From: Cupriavidus nantongensis
GTDB taxonomy: Bacteria > Pseudomonadota > Gammaproteobacteria > Burkholderiales > Burkholderiaceae
Assembly: GCF_001598055.1 (NCBI RefSeq)
Contig: NZ_CP014844.1
Coordinates: 2,100,967-2,164,966, forward strand
Length of the DNA: 64,000 nucleotides
Direction of reading: 5' to 3'
Every line of letters starts with the position of its first letter. The stretch's first letter is position 1. The position numbers were made by a program, and so were the translations under genes. A model generated the notes under the pieces. It saw nothing but the letters and a program-made list of their open reading frames with translations, did no database searches and was not told the DNA's origin. Positions 15,066-23,727 of this stretch are shown here, piece after piece.

Positions 15066-15965
15066 ATGAGTAAGAAACTGATTCTCGCTGCGTTTGCGGC
15101 GGTCTATACGATTAGTGGCATGTCGGCGGCCTGCGCGGCGGGTCAGCGCTACAACGTCCTGGAGGATGCAGTATTGGCACAGGCCAAGCGCTGGCAGTCG
15201 GGGGAGAAGGCGAAGGCGTTGATGTCGTCCGACGGCAAAGTGGTTTTTCCATTTGGGCAGGCTATGCCGAAGCTCACGTGTTCGCCGAGCCGAGCGTGCG
15301 ACATCGAGATGGAGCCTGGCGAAATGCCGCGAAAGGTCGTCCTAGGGGATCAGGCGAACTGGATGTGGGAAGCTGCCGATTCCATTGAAAAGGGAAGGAC
15401 GGTCAATCACGTCGTGGTTCAACCAAAGGACAGTGATGTCGAGTCGAACCTGATCATTACCACGGACCGGCGCACGTACCACATCAAGCTCTATGCCCCC
15501 AAGACCGAGGGCGTGTACCTGAACCGGATCGGCTTCTACTACCCTGAGCAATTGGTTTCCTCATGGGACGACAAGATGGGGCGCGCGGCCGAAACGAAGG
15601 CCAAGGACGAAGCTAGCAACGTTATGCCGGCCGCCGTCGCGCCGGACAAGATGGCCTTCGACTATCGGATCGACGGTGATGCCGACTTTCGGCCGATTCG
15701 TGTCTTCAACGATGGCGAGCGGGTGTACATCGCCATGCCGGACGACATTCGCCACAGCGAGTATCCGACGCTTCGATTGATTGACGACGAGGGTAAGGCC
15801 ATGGTCGTGGACTATCGACGCACCGTGGACGAGAAGACCGGAACAATCCACTACGTGGTGGACAAGCTATTCAGCAAGGCGGAGCTGATTCGAGACAGCG
15901 AGAAAGTCCAGATCATTTGGAAGCGCAAAGAGAAGTCGCGTTTCGCTTTCTGGGGGCGTGGCTGA
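15066..15965 (+). CDS. trbG: Conjugal transfer protein TrbG (VirB9 family)
   Basis: A 299-aa periplasmic/outer-membrane component of the core channel. Signal peptide residues 1-25 (LILAAFAAVYTISGMSAACA). The VirB9 fold is evident from the N-terminal 'GQAMPKLTCSPSRACDIEME PGE'-type strand pattern (GE.p....lGD...W), the central 'SNLIITTDRRTYHIKLYAP' motif and the C-terminal domain (DADFRPIRVFNDGERVYIAM ... KLFSKAELI). The stop overlaps the trbI start (TGATGG). No lipobox is present, so anchoring would need another lipoprotein such as a TrbH/VirB7 equivalent, which I do not find next to it. Confidence 0.9.
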   Translation: MSKKLILAAFAAVYTISGMSAACAAGQRYNVLEDAVLAQAKRWQSGEKAKALMSSDGKVVFPFGQAMPKLTCSPSRACDIEMEPGEMPRKVVLGDQANWMWEAADSIEKGRTVNHVVVQPKDSDVESNLIITTDRRTYHIKLYAPKTEGVYLNRIGFYYPEQLVSSWDDKMGRAAETKAKDEASNVMPAAVAPDKMAFDYRIDGDADFRPIRVFNDGERVYIAMPDDIRHSEYPTLRLIDDEGKAMVVDYRRTVDEKTGTIHYVVDKLFSKAELIRDSEKVQIIWKRKEKSRFAFWGRG

Positions 15966-17443
15966 TGGCTGAAGCTGATGGTGGCAAGAAGGTCGATGCA
16001 TTCTCGCTCGATGCTGGCGTGCCCAAGATCGAGGGCTCGATCCGTCCAAATCCGAAGTATGCCGACCGCATCTCCAAACGAGTTATTGGGGTCGTGGTGG
16101 CCATCATCCTGTTGATGGTCGGGATCTTCTTCGCGGCCCTAGACGCCATGGATCGAAAGAAGAAAGACCACCAGGAAACGACAGAGGTAGACAAGAAAAA
16201 GCCTCAGCCTGGTAAGGTGGCCGATACTGTAGTCCCCAAGGACTTGACTGATGCGCCGATGGGCGATGCGGCGGCTACAGGGGCCGCGAGTCTAGTCGGT
16301 TCGGCGCCAAAGGTGCAGGATGATCTCCTCGGAAGTACTTCGGGCTCGCCATCGTTGACTGGCGGTGCAGCGGGCGGCTTCACGCCAACTGCACCGATGG
16401 CAGCCAGTGGCGTGCCTGGGCTTAAGCCCGGCCAGGTGCAAGGGCGCGGCGCTGCGTCCTATGCGGGCGCCGGCGACAATGACCTGGGCAGCGGCACGAC
16501 GATGGCCCCTACGCCAACCCCAACCCCCGCGCCTGTAACCGCAGAGCAGCAGGCGGAGCAGATAGCCAAACAAAATAGGCTAAAGCGGCTCGAACAGGCA
16601 CGAAACAATGGGCTGAGTGCCAAGAGCTACTCAGGCGACGACAAGAAGAATGGAGCGGGTGCGACGCCAGCGGGCTTGCCAGCCAACTTGCAGGCGCAAC
16701 TCGCGGGGATGCCGTCCTCCGCCGCACAAAGCCAGATGGCACAGAAGTCGGATTCGGAGCAGGACGAAAAGCTGAGCTTCATCAAGAATGCTGGGAAGGA
16801 TGATCGCAGCTACTTGCAGCACACGCAGCAGTCCCCCGTCTCGCGCAATGAGTTGAAGCGAGGGTCGTACTTGCCCTTACGCCTTGAGAGCAACATCAAC
16901 TCAGGGCAACCGGGTATGGTCCGTGCCCGCGTGACAGAGGATGTATATGACACCGTAACGGGTTGCCGTTTGCTGGTTCCTGCGTTGACGATGGTGCAAG
17001 GCGTCTATGACTCCAAGGTAGCGGTAGGACAGACGCGCAACCTGGTGGTTTGGAACTACATGGGCTTCGAAGACGGGTCGGAGCTAAACCTGGGCGCGAT
17101 GCAAGGCTATGACAGTTCAGGTGCGGCCGGCATCGAAGCCGATGTGGACAACCACTACATAAGGTTGTTCGGACTCACGTTCGGGATGTCGCTGATTACG
17201 GCAGGCGTTCAGTTGTCCGTTCCGTCAACGCCGTCAAACACAACCGCGCAGACGCCTCAGCAGAGTATTGCGAACGCATTGACTCAGCAGTATGGGCAAC
17301 TCGGCGCCCAGCTTATTGGGAAGTATCTGTATGTCCAGCCGACGTTGCAGAACTACGCTGGTGAGCGTTTCATGATCATGCTGCCGTTGAGCATCGTGTT
17401 TAAGAAAGTCTGGCGAAATCGCTGCGGTGGAGGGGCTTCTTAG
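15965..17443 (+). CDS. trbI: Conjugal transfer protein TrbI (VirB10 family)
   Basis: A 492-aa protein spanning the periplasm. One transmembrane helix near residues 40-60 (VIGVVVAIILLMVGIFFAAL) is followed by a long Gly/Ala/Pro-rich linker. The C-terminal VirB10 domain (about residues 285-485) has motifs 'GSYLPLRLESNINSGQPG', 'VTEDVYDTVTGCRLLVPALT', 'GFEDGSELNLGAMQGYD' and a 'DNHYIRLFG' stretch before the antenna region. It completes trbF-G-I; trbH of RK2 is missing between G and I. The operon seems to end here: a short C5/G5 inverted repeat follows at about 17462-17475. Confidence 0.9.
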   Translation: MAEADGGKKVDAFSLDAGVPKIEGSIRPNPKYADRISKRVIGVVVAIILLMVGIFFAALDAMDRKKKDHQETTEVDKKKPQPGKVADTVVPKDLTDAPMGDAAATGAASLVGSAPKVQDDLLGSTSGSPSLTGGAAGGFTPTAPMAASGVPGLKPGQVQGRGAASYAGAGDNDLGSGTTMAPTPTPTPAPVTAEQQAEQIAKQNRLKRLEQARNNGLSAKSYSGDDKKNGAGATPAGLPANLQAQLAGMPSSAAQSQMAQKSDSEQDEKLSFIKNAGKDDRSYLQHTQQSPVSRNELKRGSYLPLRLESNINSGQPGMVRARVTEDVYDTVTGCRLLVPALTMVQGVYDSKVAVGQTRNLVVWNYMGFEDGSELNLGAMQGYDSSGAAGIEADVDNHYIRLFGLTFGMSLITAGVQLSVPSTPSNTTAQTPQQSIANALTQQYGQLGAQLIGKYLYVQPTLQNYAGERFMIMLPLSIVFKKVWRNRCGGGAS

Positions 17444-17537
17444 GGAGAGTTCTCTTACGTTCCCCCACTGGGGGCTATCCTCCGCGACAGACGAACAGTG
17501 TATGCTTCTGGATTCAGACAATATTAACCTAGGCATT

Positions 17538-17963
17538 ATGAACACGGAGTTCGTCCCAGCCCAGACATCCGTCCCGAACTGGTTGATGACCTACTGTCGC
17601 CAGCTCGCGGACGTGCACTACCAGCGCAAACTGAACAAGATGTATGTTCACATGCTGGAAAGCTTCTTGGCGTATGAACCCTGGAAGGCTAACCCGCCTT
17701 TTGAATGGCGGTTGGCCAGGATTCACAGGACGACAGGCGGTGCCAGCGTACGGCGGGACACTGACTCTGGATGGGTCCCGATGAACATGGTGTTGCCTAC
17801 AGTGCTCGTGGATCGCATGAAGCATACCATCGAACAAGTCAACGCCAACTATTCGTCTGTGCTGCCGAGGTCGCTTTCGCTACGGACGTTCCTGTACACC
17901 GCAATCTGCTGGTGGTGTATTGCTGTCTATCCGTATGAGGGGCCTGGGCTCATCAACAGTTGA
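17538..17963 (+). CDS. Unknown protein with possible C-terminal ribbon-helix-helix
   Basis: A 141-aa protein (ATG 17538; ATG 17502 is an alternative, neither has a strong ribosome site). The N-terminal half is aromatic and basic (NWLMTYCRQLADVHYQRKLN). Residues about 85-130 (GWVPMNMVLPTVLVDRMKHT ... LPRSLSLRTFLYTAICWWC) have the strand-helix-helix look of a ribbon-helix-helix DNA-binding or dimerisation unit, as in plasmid relaxosome and partition proteins. I do not recognise the family. It stands alone between the trbFGI and par operons. Confidence 0.55.
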   Translation: MNTEFVPAQTSVPNWLMTYCRQLADVHYQRKLNKMYVHMLESFLAYEPWKANPPFEWRLARIHRTTGGASVRRDTDSGWVPMNMVLPTVLVDRMKHTIEQVNANYSSVLPRSLSLRTFLYTAICWWCIAVYPYEGPGLINS

Positions 17964-17982
17964 GCCCAGACGTGCTTGATGG

Positions 17983-17997
17983 CTTTTGCTGCAAAAG
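17983..17997. promoter_or_regulatory. KorB-like operator 4 (upstream of parA)
   Basis: CTTTTGCTGCAAAAG, with the shared 13-mer at 17984-17996. It is 17 bp upstream of the -35 box of the par promoter, the only one of the six copies that lies upstream rather than downstream of its promoter. A ParB-type protein bound here could act both as autoregulator and as centromere-binding complex. Confidence 0.75.
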
Positions 17998-18014
17998 ATT
18001 CTTGCTCAATCCCC

Positions 18015-18063
18015 TTGCGAGCGCCCCATTGGGGCGCCTACAATGCGCATTATTATATGCGCA
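18015..18063 (+). promoter_or_regulatory. par promoter with two nested palindromes
   Basis: TTGCGA (18015-18020), an 18-bp spacer and TACAAT (18039-18044) form the promoter. The spacer is filled by a perfect inverted repeat GCGCCCC-ATT-GGGGCGC (18021-18037). A second repeat TGCGCAT-tattat-ATGCGCA (18044-18063) covers the expected start point. Together with the KorB-like site just upstream, three palindromes bear on this one promoter, which points to control by more than one repressor, for instance ParA and the KorA-like protein encoded at 23728. Confidence 0.65.
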
Positions 18064-18107
18064 CAGCTTGCGCATTTTGCTTAGGGTGAAAGCGAGAGGC
18101 AAAACCG

Positions 18108-18899
18108 ATGCAAACCAGAAAGACGCAGAAGAGCCCGAAGACCAAGATCATTGTTGTCATCAATCAAAAGGGCGGGCCGGGAAAGACGACGCTGTCGTTT
18201 CATTTGGCGCACGCTGGCCTTGAGAACGAGCACTCCAAGGTGCTGTGCCTGGATTTGGATTCGCAGGGCACTTTGAGTCAGTATCTGACTGACGATCTCG
18301 ACGTGATCTCGGTTACTCAAGGCGGCGTCGGCGACCTGTTTGAGGGCGCGACGCCTCAGCCGCAAAAGACGACGCATCCGCAGATTGATCTCTTGCACGG
18401 GCATCGAGAACTCGACCGGTACGACGCCGACCAAACAGCCGAAGAGCGAGCGTACTCCACCGAGATGCCCGATTTGCTTCGCGGGCTTGGCTACGACTAC
18501 ATCATCATTGATACGCCGCCTGCTGTGGGGTTGCGTCACTTGTCGCCGCTCTTCTGGGCGGACATCGTTGTGATTCCCCTTGAGCCCGCCATGTCGGGCA
18601 TCTCCGGCTTTCAGAACGTCCTCCAGGTCGTTGACGAGTCGATCAGTGCGCTCAACCCGAAGCTGAAGTGGGTTGGGGTAATGAATCGCGCCAATATGCG
18701 CGTGAAGTCGCAGAGGGAAAAGGACACCTGGATGCGCAAGAACTACGGGAACAAGATTCTGGCGACACTCTCCACGCGAACGGCAGTGGCCGAGGCTATG
18801 GAGGAGAGCCCCGCGAGGCCCGTTTGGTCTCACCGTGGGGCACCGAAGGAGTTGCGTGACCAGTGGCGCCAAGTCTGCGCCGAGATCGTGTGCAAGTGA
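18108..18899 (+). CDS. parA: Partition ATPase ParA (IncC-like)
   Basis: A 263-aa ParA/MinD-type ATPase for active partition. The deviant Walker A INQKGGPGKTTLSFHLAHAG is at residues about 20-38, Walker A' VLCLDLDSQGTLSQYL near 47 and Walker B YDYIIIDTPPAVG near 130. The N-terminus is short and lysine-rich, without the helix-turn-helix of type Ia ParA, so autorepression would have to come from ParB/KorB or another regulator, as for IncC of RK2. It is 47 bp upstream of the parB/korB gene. Confidence 0.92.
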   Translation: MQTRKTQKSPKTKIIVVINQKGGPGKTTLSFHLAHAGLENEHSKVLCLDLDSQGTLSQYLTDDLDVISVTQGGVGDLFEGATPQPQKTTHPQIDLLHGHRELDRYDADQTAEERAYSTEMPDLLRGLGYDYIIIDTPPAVGLRHLSPLFWADIVVIPLEPAMSGISGFQNVLQVVDESISALNPKLKWVGVMNRANMRVKSQREKDTWMRKNYGNKILATLSTRTAVAEAMEESPARPVWSHRGAPKELRDQWRQVCAEIVCK

Positions 18900-18946
18900 G
18901 CTCTGGCCGAGCCGTGCACGTGGGTCGAGAGAATTTGGAGAGATGA

Positions 18947-20218
18947 ATGATTACGAAGAGATCTTCGGCACTTGAGAAGTTGAGCCGTCGTGCCGCGCCA
19001 GTCGCGGACGATGAGGGTAAGGCCGTAGCCATCCCGCTGGACAAGATCCGTTTCGACCCGACGCAACCGCGTCAGGCTTTCCACCACCCGGACGGTCGAG
19101 TGGCTGAGGATGACGAAAAGGATCTCGATGAACTCGCGCAGTCGATTGAAGAGCAGGGGCTGATTCATCCGATCACTGTTGAGTCGATTGGCGATGGCAC
19201 GTACCGAGTTGTCGTGGGTGAACGCCGCACGCGAGCCTACCTAAAGCTGGGTCGGACGACAATCCAGGCGAAGATCCGCGACGACCTGAAAAATCCGAAG
19301 AAGCGCTTGGTTTATCAAGTCGCGGAGAACGTCAACCGAAAGGATCTGACGGATGCTGACATGGCCAAGTCTATCCGCAGCCTGATGGAAGGGACGCCAG
19401 AAGTCGAGCCCATGACGCAAACGCAAATTGCCAAGGCGCTGGGCAAAAGCGAGGGTTGGGTGAGTCGGTATGTCAAATTCGGTGATGAGGAGCAGCAGCG
19501 GTTGTGGGTACAGACCGGGATCGCGGACACGGTGGAAAACTTCTACCGCCTTTCTATCCTGCCTATGCCTGTCCAGGCCGACATTCAGCGCAGGGTGCAG
19601 CTCCCCGAGGATGATCCCGAGCGCTTGCCGAAGCCGCTGACCCGCATCCAAATCGATGAGTTTACGCGTGAGGCGAAGGCGGCAAAGCGGGCTCCACTGG
19701 CCCCTGCAGCGTCGCCGCGCAATCTCGAAGAGTATCGGGCTCCTTCCCAAAGCACTGAGCAACGGCCTGACGCCCCTGGTGCTACGGTTGGCGAAAAAGG
19801 TCCGACTGACCCTGTGTTGCGGGCGTTTGAAGAGATGGCGGAGCAAGGGCGCATGCAGGGGACCGCGCAGCAAGATTCGGGTACGCAGAAGTCCTCATCC
19901 GTGTCGAGTATCGGCGCGGGATACAAGCTCCCGGAGGATGCGCGCGCCCAGATTCTGGGCGCGGCCAGCGTCACGCTTAGCAAATCCGAGAAGGCTGCGG
20001 CTCAGCCCCCGGTGAGTGTGCGCGTGCCTGTGGCGAGCCTGCAGGCCTTGCTGCAAAGGCTGGAGCCTGCTGACAAGGAGGCTCTGGCCGGCATGCAGTT
20101 GAGCATCAATTTGCCTGGCCCGTTGGCTGAACGGATCGCGAACGTGCTGACCGGCGTGGTGGTAGATGCGAGCGAGGTGCCGGCAGTTGTACAAAACGAA
20201 CTGGTGAAGCTGCAATAG
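18947..20218 (+). CDS. korB: ParB-family partition protein and probable global regulator (KorB-like)
   Basis: A 423-aa ParB/KorB-type DNA-binding protein, longer than RK2 KorB (358 aa). Residues about 28-125 form the ParB N-terminal domain with the CTPase-type motifs DPTQPR, ITVESIGDGTYRVVVGERRT and VAENVNRKDLT. A helix-turn-helix follows at about 150-175 (TQTQIAKALGKSEGWVSRYV). A low-complexity region (about 240-340) leads to a C-terminal dimer domain (PVASLQALLQRLEPADKEAL). KorB proteins bind dispersed palindromic operators and act as both centromere-binding factor and repressor; here six matching sites are seen. A degenerate copy, CCTTGCTGCAAAGG, lies inside this gene at about 20046-20059. 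Confidence 0.88.
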   Translation: MITKRSSALEKLSRRAAPVADDEGKAVAIPLDKIRFDPTQPRQAFHHPDGRVAEDDEKDLDELAQSIEEQGLIHPITVESIGDGTYRVVVGERRTRAYLKLGRTTIQAKIRDDLKNPKKRLVYQVAENVNRKDLTDADMAKSIRSLMEGTPEVEPMTQTQIAKALGKSEGWVSRYVKFGDEEQQRLWVQTGIADTVENFYRLSILPMPVQADIQRRVQLPEDDPERLPKPLTRIQIDEFTREAKAAKRAPLAPAASPRNLEEYRAPSQSTEQRPDAPGATVGEKGPTDPVLRAFEEMAEQGRMQGTAQQDSGTQKSSSVSSIGAGYKLPEDARAQILGAASVTLSKSEKAAAQPPVSVRVPVASLQALLQRLEPADKEALAGMQLSINLPGPLAERIANVLTGVVVDASEVPAVVQNELVKLQ

Positions 20219-20432
20219 CCGTTGGAATGCAGGCCGCTCCTGGGAGCCTCCGGCGTCCGGAAGCGGTTGTCTCATATGAGGCGAGATCTCGCTGCCGTAC
20301 TGACGGACGGTCTTGTTGAGCGAAGTATTAAAAAATGCAAATTAGAATCGGTCGCGCCATTCGTGGCACGTGGTGCCCCCTTGATTGAGGTCGCATTGCT
20401 ACGCACGCCACTGAGCTCAAGGAGTACTAATC

Positions 20433-21638
20433 ATGTATCAAATCGCTGGCAATACCTACACACCAGATGATCAACGGCTGAACCAGGCTCTTGCCGGAGT
20501 GTACGGGTCTGACCGGCGGCCGCTGTGCATGTGTCGTGGTTCGGGTATCGAGATGTACGTGGCAAAGCTCGGACATCAGTACGTCATCAAGCGCATGCCG
20601 AACACGGGCGCGCAGCACGCCACCTCCTGCGAGTCCTACGAGCCGCCAGCGGAATTGTCGGGGCTCGGCGAGGTGATGGGAGGGGCGATCCAAACCAACT
20701 TGGCTGACGGCGTCACCACGCTCAAATTCGATTTCGCGCTTTCCAAGAACGGATCGCGTGCCGCGCCGGCACCCAGCGGCGCTGAGCACGATACCGTCCG
20801 CACAGACGGCAAGAAACTCACACTTCGCGGTCTACTGCACTACCTGTACGACGAGGCCGGCTTGACCCGCTGGTCGCCGGCCATGGCCGACAAGCGCAAC
20901 TGGTGGGTCGTGCGCAAAGCCTTGCTTCTGGCTGCGAGCGACAAGGTTGCGAAGGGGGGGGCTGTTGCAGACCTCATGTACATTCCAGAGAGCTTTTCAC
21001 TAGACAAGAAGGACGAGATTACTCGTCGGCGCCTTGCGATTTTCAACCCGCTCGCGCAAGCAGACGGCAGCAAGCGCAAGCTGATGATGGTCGTCGGTGA
21101 AGTGAAGGAACTTGGCGATGCGCGCTTCGGCAAAAAGATGGTGCTCAAGCATCTGCCTGACGCGCACTTCTTCATGAACGATGACCTGTACACGAGGCTG
21201 CTAAAGCGCTTCGAGCATGAACTAGCACTTTGGGGCGGGATGGAATCTTCGCACCTTCTGGTCGTAGGTACGTTCGGCGTGAGCGGCGCTGGCGTTGCGT
21301 CTCTGGAAGAGGCCTCGCTGATGCTCGTGAACGAGAACTGGCTACCTTACGAGAGTGTGGACGACAAAATGCTGGTGGACGCGTTGACCACGCAGAACCG
21401 GAGGTTTGTTAAGGGGTTGCGCTACAACCTGCCGTCGTCCACTCCCCTGGCCTGCGCGGTGCTTTCCGACACAGCCACTCCGGTCGCGATGTATATCACC
21501 TCATACGGCGCTTCAGACGAGTTTCGCAAGCAACTACACGAGTTGATCGAGGAAAGCACGCTCGAAGCGTGGACATGGGACACGGCGAATGAAATGCCGG
21601 CGTTTCCAATGGCGGAGGCAAGGCCGGCTCGCAAGTGA
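20433..21638 (+). CDS. DUF1173 family protein
   Basis: A 401-aa protein that I recognise as DUF1173, a family common on proteobacterial plasmids and conjugative elements. The N-terminal part carries cysteines in a possible metal-binding pattern (PLCMCRGSGIEMYVAKLGHQ ... NTGAQHATSCESYEPP; C-x-C ... H-x7-C if all are used). The middle holds the 'LRGLLHYLYDEAGLTRWSP' segment that in this family precedes a restriction-endonuclease-like or exonuclease-like region. Ribosome site AAGGAG precedes the ATG. The 214 bp before it hold a 12-bp palindrome GCGAGATCTCGC (20281-20292). Function unknown; it is followed by an ATPase, so the two may work together on DNA. Confidence 0.75.
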   Translation: MYQIAGNTYTPDDQRLNQALAGVYGSDRRPLCMCRGSGIEMYVAKLGHQYVIKRMPNTGAQHATSCESYEPPAELSGLGEVMGGAIQTNLADGVTTLKFDFALSKNGSRAAPAPSGAEHDTVRTDGKKLTLRGLLHYLYDEAGLTRWSPAMADKRNWWVVRKALLLAASDKVAKGGAVADLMYIPESFSLDKKDEITRRRLAIFNPLAQADGSKRKLMMVVGEVKELGDARFGKKMVLKHLPDAHFFMNDDLYTRLLKRFEHELALWGGMESSHLLVVGTFGVSGAGVASLEEASLMLVNENWLPYESVDDKMLVDALTTQNRRFVKGLRYNLPSSTPLACAVLSDTATPVAMYITSYGASDEFRKQLHELIEESTLEAWTWDTANEMPAFPMAEARPARK

Positions 21639-21697
21639 TATCTGCGAACTCTCTCGGCTGCGCCAGGACCAGAACAACTTAGAAAAAGGATATTGCT

Positions 21698-22996
21698 TTG
21701 CGTATTCGATGGGGCGCTAACGTCGTCAACGGGGCAGAGCTCATTTGGGAACCGGGCCGCGTTGCGAATCCCCATATCGGGGTATTCGCCGATAGTGGTA
21801 TGGGCAAGACAACCATGCTGCGTCGTATTGTGGCCGCGATGAAAGAGACCGGTCATCCGCGCGTGCGCTTTCATGTATTCGACGGTCACGGAGATATCGA
21901 CATCCCGGAGGCGTCTTCGGTCACGTTCCATGAATCGTCCGATTTTGGATTCAATCCGTTGGAGCTGAGTGCTGATCCAGAGTTTGGTGGCGTCCGTAAG
22001 CGAATCCAATCCCTGATCATGGCGATCAACCGGACGTCGGTCAGGCTGGGGCCAAGACAGGAGCGTGCGTTGTCGCGGCTGCTGGTGGCGCTATACCGAC
22101 GCGAGGGCTTCGTGATGGAAGACCATACTACATGGGCTGCGGACCCCGCGAACGGCAAGCGTTATCCAACCCTGCTTGATGCAATCGAATATGGCAGGGA
22201 GCGGATCAAGGTCATGGCGACAGGGTCCAACGAGCGGGCTGTCAGCGCGTTACAGGACGTTTTCCGTGCGACAAAGCAGATGCGGATCAAGGAGGCGTCA
22301 CTTTCGCGCGCGAGCGGTGACGATGGGGTGGCGATAGCAAAGCTTGAACGCGAGCTGCAGGCGGTGCAAGAAAAAGCGATCGCTTGTTTCACGGAAGCCG
22401 TGAAGACTGCGCGCACTGGTGATGAGTTCGACGATGCGCTCGAAGCGGACGGGCAGAAAGAAACGCTGGAGTCGGTGGTTGATCGTCTCGAAAACCTGTA
22501 CCAGATCGGCATCTACCGGAATACGCCGCCACCACTCGACCCGCGCAGCAGGGTGTGGCGTTACATCATCAAGTCGCTGAGCCGGGATGAGAAAAAGCTG
22601 TTCACGCTTACCAGGCTGGAAACCATCTTCACGCGCGCCGTGCAGCGTGGCATTACCGATGAGATCTTGGACATCGCCGTACTGGACGAGGCGCATTGGT
22701 ACAGCGATGACGCGGAAGATTACGTGGTCAACCGTATGGTGCGGGAGGGCCGCAAATTCGGCACTAGCATGGTCTTTGCCACTCAATCGCCAAAGGATTT
22801 GGCGGACATTCTCATCGGCAATCTTGGCACAAAGCTCTATTTGGGACTCGATCACACGAACAACACTTATGCGGTCAGAAAGCTGGGGCTAAGCGAGGCT
22901 TTACTCAAGTCCATCATTCCGCATCGCAGGGCGCTAGTTCAAATGAAGGGGGTTGGCGAGTTGGCTAGCGGGGCAACCATGGTCAGCCTTGGCTGA
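21698..22996 (+). CDS. HerA/VirB4-like P-loop ATPase
   Basis: A 432-aa ATPase starting at TTG 21698 (ribosome site AAAGGA). Walker A is GVFADSGMGKTTMLRRIVAA near residue 28, followed by FHVFDGHGDIDIP; Walker B is ILDIAVLDEAHWYSDDAED near 325, and the motif FATQSPKDLADIL follows near 362, as in HerA/TraD/VirB4-type DNA translocases. A central charged coiled coil (about 200-270) interrupts the ATPase core. No transmembrane helix is visible, so it is not a standard coupling protein. It probably pumps or remodels DNA, possibly with the DUF1173 product encoded 59 bp upstream. Confidence 0.72.
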   Translation: MRIRWGANVVNGAELIWEPGRVANPHIGVFADSGMGKTTMLRRIVAAMKETGHPRVRFHVFDGHGDIDIPEASSVTFHESSDFGFNPLELSADPEFGGVRKRIQSLIMAINRTSVRLGPRQERALSRLLVALYRREGFVMEDHTTWAADPANGKRYPTLLDAIEYGRERIKVMATGSNERAVSALQDVFRATKQMRIKEASLSRASGDDGVAIAKLERELQAVQEKAIACFTEAVKTARTGDEFDDALEADGQKETLESVVDRLENLYQIGIYRNTPPPLDPRSRVWRYIIKSLSRDEKKLFTLTRLETIFTRAVQRGITDEILDIAVLDEAHWYSDDAEDYVVNRMVREGRKFGTSMVFATQSPKDLADILIGNLGTKLYLGLDHTNNTYAVRKLGLSEALLKSIIPHRRALVQMKGVGELASGATMVSLG

Positions 22997-23361
22997 AACG
23001 GACGGCAATTGCCCAAAGAAAGTCTTGTAGTCGCTTGGGGCAGGAAGGGCGTTCGGTAAGAGGCGACCCGAGTTACGGCACTTCATTGTCATAGAGACAA
23101 GATTCAAATCCAGTAAGTCCCCACTTGCGGAGGGTTTAGTTGCGCGATTGCCGGCCGACATCTGTGAGATGGCCTGACAACTATTGTGGTCAAGATGTTG
23201 ACTTGCATCATGTCCCACAGGTCTGGGATGTGATGATTGCCCCTCCTAATGAGGGGGGTGCACAACTGTTAATTAGGTGTTAATCTGCCCTCGTGGCATT
23301 AGTCTAGTACCGTGCTCAGTGCGGGTGTCTTGTAACAAAAAGTATCCTTGCGGTAATCCAT
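22997..23361. other. 365-bp gene-free region rich in inverted repeats
   Basis: No convincing gene is seen. Two secondary-structure signals are present: an imperfect repeat CATCAtgTCCCA ... TGGGAtgTGATG (23206-23235) and a perfect hairpin CCCCTC-CTAAT-GAGGGG (23240-23256), immediately followed by the motif at 23264. The block ends at the start of a 98-aa gene. It may hold a terminator for the ATPase gene, a promoter and operators; an origin function (oriV or oriT) cannot be excluded but no iterons are visible. Confidence 0.5.
23264..23284. promoter_or_regulatory. Shared TTAAT motif, copy 1
   Basis: AACTGTTAATTAGGTGTTAA plus one T. The same 21 bp with a single change (G to A) recur at 35502-35522. 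The core is two TGTTAAT units in the same direction, 10 bp apart (23267 and 23278), i.e. on one face of the helix. Here it stands 77 bp before ATG 23362. A second plasmid-borne regulator probably binds it. Confidence 0.55.
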
Positions 23362-23658
23362 ATGACGGTCTCCATCGTTCGCCCAATTGCGGTTCTCTCC
23401 ATTAACTATCCGGAGGGACCGATTGCCGATGCTATCGAAGCAGAGGTTCAGCAGTTTCTTCCGCCCGTGAGTGGTTTGGACGGCGCGTTGACCGAAAGTG
23501 AACGATTGGAGGCCTACGCTCGTGCGATTCACGAGGAGCGTAGTGAATTTATCGCCATGTACGGTGATGCTTTCGGTTGGGAAAAGCGCAGCGTGCCGCG
23601 TGAGCCAGCTCGGCAATCGGTCGATCGTTTCATTGGCGCCGTCGTTAGTGCCGAATAA
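23362..23658 (+). CDS. Unknown 98-aa protein
   Basis: A soluble 98-aa protein, ATG 23362. The sequence has a beta start (SIVRPIAVLSINYPEGP) and then mostly helical, acidic text (IADAIEAEVQQFLPP, ESERLEAYARAIHEERSEFI). I recognise no family. It is the first gene after the repeat-rich region and carries the TTAAT motif in front, so it may be a regulatory or establishment gene. Confidence 0.5.
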   Translation: MTVSIVRPIAVLSINYPEGPIADAIEAEVQQFLPPVSGLDGALTESERLEAYARAIHEERSEFIAMYGDAFGWEKRSVPREPARQSVDRFIGAVVSAE

Positions 23659-23727
23659 CCGTGCCACGCCCTCCTCGGTGCATGTCCCTTCTTGTAAGAT
23701 AGAGAGTTTGGTTACTCTCATCTGATC

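Noticed and set aside
20046..20059. CCTTGCTGCAAAGG inside the KorB-like gene as a seventh operator
   Set aside because: Only the centre is kept and the arms are not symmetric; too weak without binding data.
20222..20470. 82-codon plus-strand frame between the KorB-like and DUF1173 genes
   Set aside because: No ribosome site, overlaps the real DUF1173 start in another frame, and the text has no coding character.
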